In this document: positions 59,101-64,000 of the stretch, in pieces
How the letters are laid out: the number at the start of each line of letters is the position of its first letter
How positions within the stretch are numbered: position 1 is the first letter of the stretch
DNA from: Chondrosia reniformis
Taxonomy: Eukaryota > Porifera > Demospongiae > Chondrillida > Chondrillidae
Direction of reading: 5' to 3'
Length of the DNA: 64,000 bases
Assembly: GCA_947172415.1 (NCBI GenBank)
Contig: OX359197.1
Span: 1,984,001-2,048,000 of the forward strand
Program-made: the position numbers and the translations under genes
The notes under the pieces: generated by a model
Seen by the model: the letters and a program-made list of their open reading frames with translations, nothing else
The model's database searches: none
What the model was told of the DNA's origin: nothing

Positions 59101-60345
59101 AACCTTTTGACTTGGGCTATTCTGTGGGCGTATCTCTACTTGTTTAGCATATAAAACATTTGCATATGTAGTGCCAAAGTTATTTAGAAATCGTGAATCA
59201 GAAATGTTTAGAATCATGGTTTGATTACAGGTAGAACTTACATGGGATCTGTAGTAAACAGCTGATCCAATGGAGCTGACATAGCTACTGAAGTTGGAAT
59301 GGGATATCCTGATGTTATTTTTATCACCTGCTGTTTTACCTTTACAGTCAAACTGTTCCACATAAATTGATATTGCAGAGCCAGTAATTTGTTCTTTTGT
59401 CATCATATCTGGAACAGTTTTGTTCCAAACCATACCAACAGCAGTTACATCTGTCAGTTCTAAAGTAAATGCCTTAGGTTCCAAGGTGGTCAGGTTTAAA
59501 ATTTGGATGTTTGTGAATTTTGTCTTTTCAATAATTATTGTTGATTTTCCATTTTTGGGGTTTCCCTGATAGAGGATATTTAGTACTGTTGAATTTAGAG
59601 AGTTCTTACTTCTTGTCCATATCTTAAATGAACAATTGAGCATACTCATGTAAAACTGTTCTTGTGGGTTTATATTAACTAGCATTAGACTCCTCTCTTT
59701 CATGCTATCAGTTAATGTTGATAGAAAGTTATAAAATCCCACACTTAAGAAGCTGTAATTGCCTGATGGATTGCAGATAAGCCAATGACCACTGACCCCT
59801 GAAAAGTAGACATTCTGAAACGTCACATTATGGGTTTTAATAAAAACCCATGCCTTTCCATGATCACTAAAATTTAACATTGCAGATTCTTGTAATCTGC
59901 CACTTGGTCTTGTAAGGCATGTTCCATAGTCTGCAATGCTAGTGTTGGCACATGATGAACACAGATTAAGCGTAACATTGTGGGGATATTTGAAAGCGAT
60001 GTTCTGTATTGTGATTCTTGTTGAATTGTAAAATCTCATTGAGCAATGTTCCTTTAAAGAGATACATTTAATAGTAGTTTTCTTATCTTGGCCCCTTAGA
60101 GTGATGTTGTGGACATTATTAAAATCATAGGATCCACCTTCAATAGTGTAAGTTCTATTTTTTAATATCCACACAGTGTTATTTTTTAGCCTAAACGAGC
60201 TGTTCGACAAGATTTTCTGAAGTGTAATACACTTGGAGTCAGTTTCTGGGCACTTGGCTATTATGTCATATTTAGAGAATTCACTTGCAGCAACAAATAG
60301 TAAAATGACTACAATTGTAAATCCAAGCTTCTCCTGGTATGCCAT
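56185..60345 (-). CDS. Large secreted beta-helix / multi-span membrane protein
   Basis: One uninterrupted frame of 1386 codons, ATG at 60345. Residues 1-22 form a signal peptide (GFTIVVILLFVAASEF). Residues about 30-750 are Asn-, Ser- and Thr-rich with repeated short strands of the right-handed parallel beta-helix type (NITLRGQDKKTTIKC, RITIQNIAFKYP, NVTFQNVYFSG) and dozens of N-glycosylation sequons. A Cys-rich segment follows at about 815-930 (CPPGYFL, CDNGRVGVLCSQCPEG, FKCHVCSNSG). Then come about seven to eight membrane spans (about 935-1285) and a basic, then acidic Ser-rich, cytoplasmic tail. The fold suggests a large extracellular ligand- or glycan-binding head on a polytopic membrane base. 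I know of no assigned function for this architecture; receptor, channel or adhesion roles are guesses. Truncated relatives lie at 4694-4924, 26320-26540 and 34374-34632. Confidence 0.85.
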   Translation of the reverse strand: MAYQEKLGFTIVVILLFVAASEFSKYDIIAKCPETDSKCITLQKILSNSSFRLKNNTVWILKNRTYTIEGGSYDFNNVHNITLRGQDKKTTIKCISLKEHCSMRFYNSTRITIQNIAFKYPHNVTLNLCSSCANTSIADYGTCLTRPSGRLQESAMLNFSDHGKAWVFIKTHNVTFQNVYFSGVSGHWLICNPSGNYSFLSVGFYNFLSTLTDSMKERSLMLVNINPQEQFYMSMLNCSFKIWTRSKNSLNSTVLNILYQGNPKNGKSTIIIEKTKFTNIQILNLTTLEPKAFTLELTDVTAVGMVWNKTVPDMMTKEQITGSAISIYVEQFDCKGKTAGDKNNIRISHSNFSSYVSSIGSAVYYRSHVSSTCNQTMILNISDSRFLNNFGTTYANVLYAKQVEIRPQNSPSQKVKFSTRQLVLQNNMFQKNDVIKYRDRSTNICVRSRYIKNFFLQSDYLNYKINCPTEYPWRGIVYLIGFQGRNRVLFQNSTIEKNWGKGLLLQDTNMELHGLRNLISDNRSPYGAGIHFLGNSMLLLRNNSLLTITKNRAFLVGGGIYIHDNCSFQLRNDCSCFFQFIHDNGSYVTQAEKRDITKYRNIILLNNTASKSGNEIFNSNVNSCKLYTKVSSKRRKVGSTEIFKEAIFNKTNFRSRNKYVSVYYFEKTQSSLPRRICNCTNFSRQQDFINGRYSNLRECTFETVKIYPGQQVTLHLLVLADMNVMLQTPLHVNIMKSKTAEIIKMYKNTTVTSNMKNLWNQELFRQCNIITFPRVAPENNTNFTFLHLQVPLFSNTPLYYSSEKVYLYNTVKVEIYSTCPPGYFLLKGRFFKECICFVFLKKNGIKCHLQDLSFSLPQHFWGGIQNNSSNHILFSKICPRGYCKESHGNIRFSLIRGNDICDNGRVGVLCSQCPEGKSDVLGSFKCHVCSNSGLWFIVAFLLFGPILVFITCFFNLSITTRSIGGFLLYLHIVSINSENLQNSSSNPTQIIFSIFTLNINYGTCLYDGLDPFVRTFLSFAFPTYLLIIVGSAFLLPKLKCINIDKVHRKVGPRITPVLATIIWYSFALTTDAVVKCLLYTELCSTETRSCKRVWLYDGTLGYFSSPKHVVLGLTALFALTGFLIPITIMSIFGDLFRRCIRKQWYWNFLDTFQASFRLKFGFWVGVRLLVRIIVILLKFFLESKQVYLVIIYLILAVIAFQIIARPFRELPFERCLPESWKSKMTVDLRMNLAHWLDISFLLNLIALFSYLLYTNSESFDIVLNISRSVVTCEFFLILTYHYFEYSPLGPITKRKLQKIKKYLAIKIKQLKKKQSKPSTTSKDDNSDFNIQRISLILKPNSAKAAADSSDTENEEEAIPSSTDVDTSEAGQRDLTEPLLTCTYSIN

Positions 60346-60479
60346 AAAGTGTCTCTCTGCTACGTAGGTAGCCCAATATCACATATATGCACTCTCCTAT
60401 GGCTCTCGCTCACACTCAGTATATATATATACACTCCGTTGCTTGGGTAACCAAGGCAAACTATTAACTATACGGTTGT

Positions 60480-60620
60480 ATAACTATAATAAGAGGCCAA
60501 AGTGTGATATCCCGCTGATAACTCAGTAAACACCAAAAAGCCTAGGGTCGGAGCATATATAACAGTTATGCAATGTCACTTTGCGGTGTATTGATTATAC
60601 ATATTGTCTGTATATACCTT
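60480..60620. mobile_element. MITE core, second copy
   Basis: Shares gataactcagtaaac and cagttatgcaatgtcacttt with 54405-54640; the outer ends are decayed. It lies about 140 bases upstream of the beta-helix gene start. Confidence 0.5.
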
Positions 60621-61090
60621 ATGATCAATGCCTATTCAACTATTCACTATTCACTCCAAGCTATTAATAATTTTGAAACTGGAAGTGTTGTTGTAGCAAA
60701 TAGTGATCAATTTGATGAATAAATACTCTACAAATCTAAGAATTGGCTGTATACTGATAATAAATTAAAAGGACTTATTCATGAAAAGTACCCATACGTA
60801 TTTCCAAATCTGATTCATTTGTATTGAAGTGAATATAGTTTCTTGTTAATTCTTCTTTTGATTACGATATATTGGCAAAATGAAATTTAATGAATTGGAC
60901 ATTTTGACCTATAGGTTTTGATTATTACGTTCATACGTAGTTCATAGTCATACGTATTTGTTATATAACTGTTTTCAATTTCAGATAATTGTGATATCAA
61001 TGTGAAAAACCATTTATCAAAACATGAATAACTTAACTAATAGACATATTCCACCTCCTAGAACTAGAATCTTGTGGCATATATATTATA

Positions 61091-61253
61091 CATGAGAGAT
61101 CAGCATGCTACTTCTGTATGGCTAGCTGTACACGAGAGATGAGAATGCTACTTCTGTATAGCTGTATACGAGAGATGAAAATGTTAATTCTGTGTATATG
61201 GCTAGCTGTATATATGGCTGGCTGAACATAAGAGATGAGAATGCTACACTGCA
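61091..61253. repeat. Degenerate tandem repeat, about four units
   Basis: Unit of roughly 40-55 bases reading gagagatgagaatgctactt and tgtatagctagctgtat with indels. Confidence 0.6.
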
Positions 61254-61910
61254 AAAGTATCTCCAAAATACAATTAGGATACTCAGTTGCAATTGGATAC
61301 TATGAGTATGCAGGAATTATACAAGGAGGGATACTGGTAAGTATACAAATTGGATTGAACCCCCTAATATTCACCATTGTATATGGCAGTATGCAAGAGT
61401 CATGAATATCTTTAGGAAACTATGAATATTATTAGCTATATGTGTCCCTATCATAACTGCTGTATATATACTGCAGCTGGCCATGGCCAATGACATGCAT
61501 ATTAATGATCTACGTATGTACGTACTTATTTATTATAATGATAATACATTATTCATGATGTACGTAGTTTAATTAATATTATTGTACTTATAATTTGTTT
61601 CATCATTGATCATGAAAGAAAATCATTATTGTTACAAAATTACATAAATATTAATAAGATAAGTAAACTTAATAAATTAAGTTCAAAACGAGCGAATGTA
61701 ATTTAAATGCTAAATCAGCTCTAGAGAACTTTAAGAAGATGCATGGGTTAACACAGCTAGCTACTTACCTGATTCACACTATGCAATATTGCCTCATTAT
61801 CACCTAAAAAGAACAAGTATAATAGGTAAGATCTAGAGTTAAGCAACTTCAAAATTACTACACATACGTATATTCATACCTAATCAATTCTTATGGCCCA
61901 CTCTTGTGCA

Positions 61911-62837
61911 TCAATAGGAGGCTTTCGATCCGAATTCTCTCCTTCTCTTCTTTTCTTGAGGGATAAAACCAGAGGCTCTTTCTCGGTAGGATCTATCCAG
62001 GTCTGCTTTAGCAATAATTGCATTTAGTTCTTTAAAGGGAACAATGTATTATAATATATGTTATGCATTCCAGGGATTATTAACATACCCTCAGATCTCA
62101 ATGGCAATCGATGCTCAACCAAGGTGCCATCTTCATCTGATGATTCGTCAGTCATAAAGGCTGGACTCAATTGCTCCCACTTGTTAATATTTTCATGGCT
62201 GATCACAGCAGTCCTTTGTACCCAAAGCTGCATACAAAACAAAATTAACAAATATAATTTGAACACCAAATGTTAAGATGCAAAAATATCAATCTGGTTT
62301 CAGCAAAACATTTACTAATCCTGTGTTTTCGACCTTGGAAGGTGATATGGAATCATCTGCCTGAACAACAGCTGTGTTTAATTTCTTTTTTGCCTTCATA
62401 TTTTGGCTGCTAACCGAACTGCAAAGAAAAAAGAAATATGACATGACAAACCAGACACCTGCTCAAATTATCACATGTAGGGCTTGGAAAGCCATACAGA
62501 ACCTATAGCTATTAGCAGAACAAAGCAAATTCAAATTAAAGTTTCATCTTAAAACTCACGGCTCAGACACATATTGGTTAACCGGATATCTAAGAACCAG
62601 CAAGTAGTTCGAGTTTTGAGGGGGCACCAGGCGCCCCACGAGTTTTTTAAACTCGAAATACTTGTTTCTCCAAGAGTACAAATTTGGCTTCAAACTCATC
62701 CAAAATTCTGTTGAGAGACTCTATATCTCTGTTTGAGCTGTGGCCACCAAATCTTCTACACTTTGTAATCGATTGTGACTTGTCATGGATGGAGGAACCT
62801 GTACTGGCACAGAACCATAAAAGGAACCTGCGGACAT
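61911..62837 (-). pseudogene. Small coiled-coil/acidic protein gene, probably broken
   Basis: Candidate exons: 62837-62662 (ATG, SAGSFYGSVPVQVPP, VEDLVATAQTEI, then coiled coil SLNRILDEFEAKFVLLEKQ), 62418-62316 (NMKAKKKLNTAVVQADDS), 62227-62089 (LWVQRTAVISHENINKWEQL, FMTDESSDEDGTLV), 62029-61911 (ELNAIIAKADLDRSYRERA). In the first exon the frame breaks at gagatatagag: removing one TA would read EIESLN. In the last exon, text resembling a normal end (KPPIDAQEWAI) lies in a different frame. The first-to-second exon phase does not fit either. The layout, a coiled coil followed by a W-V-Q-R-T block and an acidic patch, resembles multi-copy uncharacterised proteins of sponges and cnidarians (recollection, not checked). 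Function unknown. Confidence 0.4.
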
Positions 62838-63820
62838 CTTTCAGTTAAAAGTAGCTGAAAACACAAATGAAAATTGTGATTTTAGAAGTCTACAATATAT
62901 GAAGCCTATCTTTGCATATATACCCATCTAATACTAAAAATAAATATTACAAAACACTGAAGCAGCAGATGGTTGCAATGAATCATGCTAACCTATAGTG
63001 GAAGTGACTATTACTAACCTAAAAACACATGCATATATACATACATCCGTATATACAGTCCTAATTGAATATATATACATAAGGCTGTGTAAACAATGAG
63101 CAATGCATATGTAACCTACTTTTTTTAGTAAGATTACTTGCAATTAAAATGTAGCAGAATATATGTGACTCTAAAAGTTACTAAACAAACATATTCCTCA
63201 ATATAAGCACTAGTTCAACTGCTCTCTAGGTAGGAAATTGAAATGAGCTGCATAGCTGACTTACCCAAGAGTATAAGAGGCCAAAGCCTAGCCTCTGTCC
63301 CTGCTGCAATAGACTGGTATCTAAAAGTACCATCAAGAGACACAAAAACCTATAGTTACGGAAACTGAGTATACATATAGTGTGATGTGGCTGATTTCAA
63401 TTCTACACAGGATAGAATAGATTACCCATTGCTGAGAAAGTCAAGGTGCTTGAACTATTTGATGTAGTAAAGTCATACGTAAAGGTTCGGATCCTCTAGA
63501 CCATAGTTGGCAAGCTTTTCAGCTGTAGAAAGCCTCAATACTTCTTGTAAAGCAAAGGATATTAATTATGAAAGTATTTTTGTTTTTCTTGCATGCCGAA
63601 CCCTTAAATATTCATAAATGTATTAAAATATAAATTAATGTAGAACTCCTTAAATGTATACTCCTGTTACGTAATTGCTGAGAAATCTATCAGACCTGTG
63701 GTTACACAGTTAACAGGAGCCCATTGTATATGTGTAATACTCATCAAGTGCACCCAACTGCTCCAAATTTAAGTGCGATTATACCATACTGGTCCTGATT
63801 AAGTATTAAACTACAAAGGT
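62838..63820. other. Intergenic, nothing recognised
   Basis: No gene, repeat end or RNA gene recognised on either strand. Confidence 0.4.
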
Positions 63821-63824
63821 CCCA

Positions 63825-63885
63825 TGCACAATGATTTGGATAGCACCATCAGGCATGGAGCCAACTGCGTTTGGATTATTTCCAA
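63825..63885 (-). pseudogene. Short MATE-derived fragment at the right edge
   Basis: About 50 bases match A 2638-2690 (gatagcaccatcaggcat against gtatagcaccgtcaggcat) and encode VGSMPDGAIQI against VGFMPDGAIQI. Flanking sequence does not continue the match in an open frame. It is either a scrap or the diverged edge of another MATE copy beyond the window. Confidence 0.5.
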
Positions 63886-64000
63886 GGAGCTACTTTTTAA
63901 CGCATAGGAAAATGCTGCCATTCTGTTCTTCGCCTGCTTCAGTACATGTTAAAGACACCAATGAAGATGTAGATGGTCACAGAGGCAATCCTGTTCCAAT

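Larger units (their letters stand above)
60346..61910. other. Intergenic between beta-helix gene and small broken gene
   Basis: AT-rich, no gene recognised. It contains a MITE core (60480-60620) and a degenerate tandem repeat (61091-61253). A short exon-like piece at 61765-61808 on the minus strand (acceptor ctttttag, GDNEAILHSVNQ, donor gtaagt) could belong to an unseen gene. Confidence 0.4.

Noticed and set aside
63900-64000. Another MATE coding exon at the right edge (minus frame WNRIASVTIYIFIGVFNMY)
   Set aside because: Hydrophobic but too short, stopped quickly and lacking family motifs; only the 63825-63885 match is convincing.

Overview
The window looks like nuclear DNA of an early-branching animal, most likely a demosponge (inference). 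Genes have many short GT-AG introns, the sequence is very AT-rich, and the gaps are full of small DNA transposons, fold-back elements, LINE remnants and a tRNA-like SINE. The recognisable products are animal-type: a MATE transporter, the tRNA-wybutosine enzyme LCMT2/TYW4, and a giant beta-helix plus multi-membrane-span protein. No bacterial operon, CRISPR array, rRNA or free-standing tRNA gene was seen.

Layout. About 80% of the window is one locus present in three overlapping copies. Copy A (1-21469) holds the last exon of a DsbA-like isomerase (+), a two-exon MATE gene (-), a remnant of a beta-helix membrane gene, and an LCMT2 gene (-) that lacks exon 1 and has a stop codon. Copy B1 (about 21610-28470) repeats A 1-6946: isomerase exon, second MATE gene, and the last two LCMT2 exons, one of them frameshifted. 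A block at 28471-33490 follows that is absent from A. It carries an unrecognised gene of about 379 codons and a broken MULE-type transposase gene. Copy B2 (33491-51934) repeats A from 4335 to 21469 and then runs on into the missing LCMT2 exon 1 (51976-52160), so B2 carries the only full-length LCMT2. Nineteen exons (18 firm, one uncertain) were joined by reading phase, giving about 704 residues.

From 51935 the sequence is single-copy. It contains palindromic elements, a SINE, a broken MATE fragment next to an intact single-exon 1386-codon beta-helix/membrane gene (56185-60345, -), a probably broken small gene (61911-62837, -) and another MATE scrap at the right end.

Function. LCMT2/TYW4 acts on wybutosine in tRNA-Phe; MATE proteins export organic cations; the beta-helix protein has no known role. 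They are neighbours, not a pathway. The main interest is locus history: reciprocal decay of MATE and beta-helix genes between paralogous segments, one surviving LCMT2, and mobile elements present in one copy and missing from its partner. Whether A and B are tandem paralogs or two haplotypes joined by assembly cannot be settled from the sequence alone. All coordinates and alignments were made by eye.
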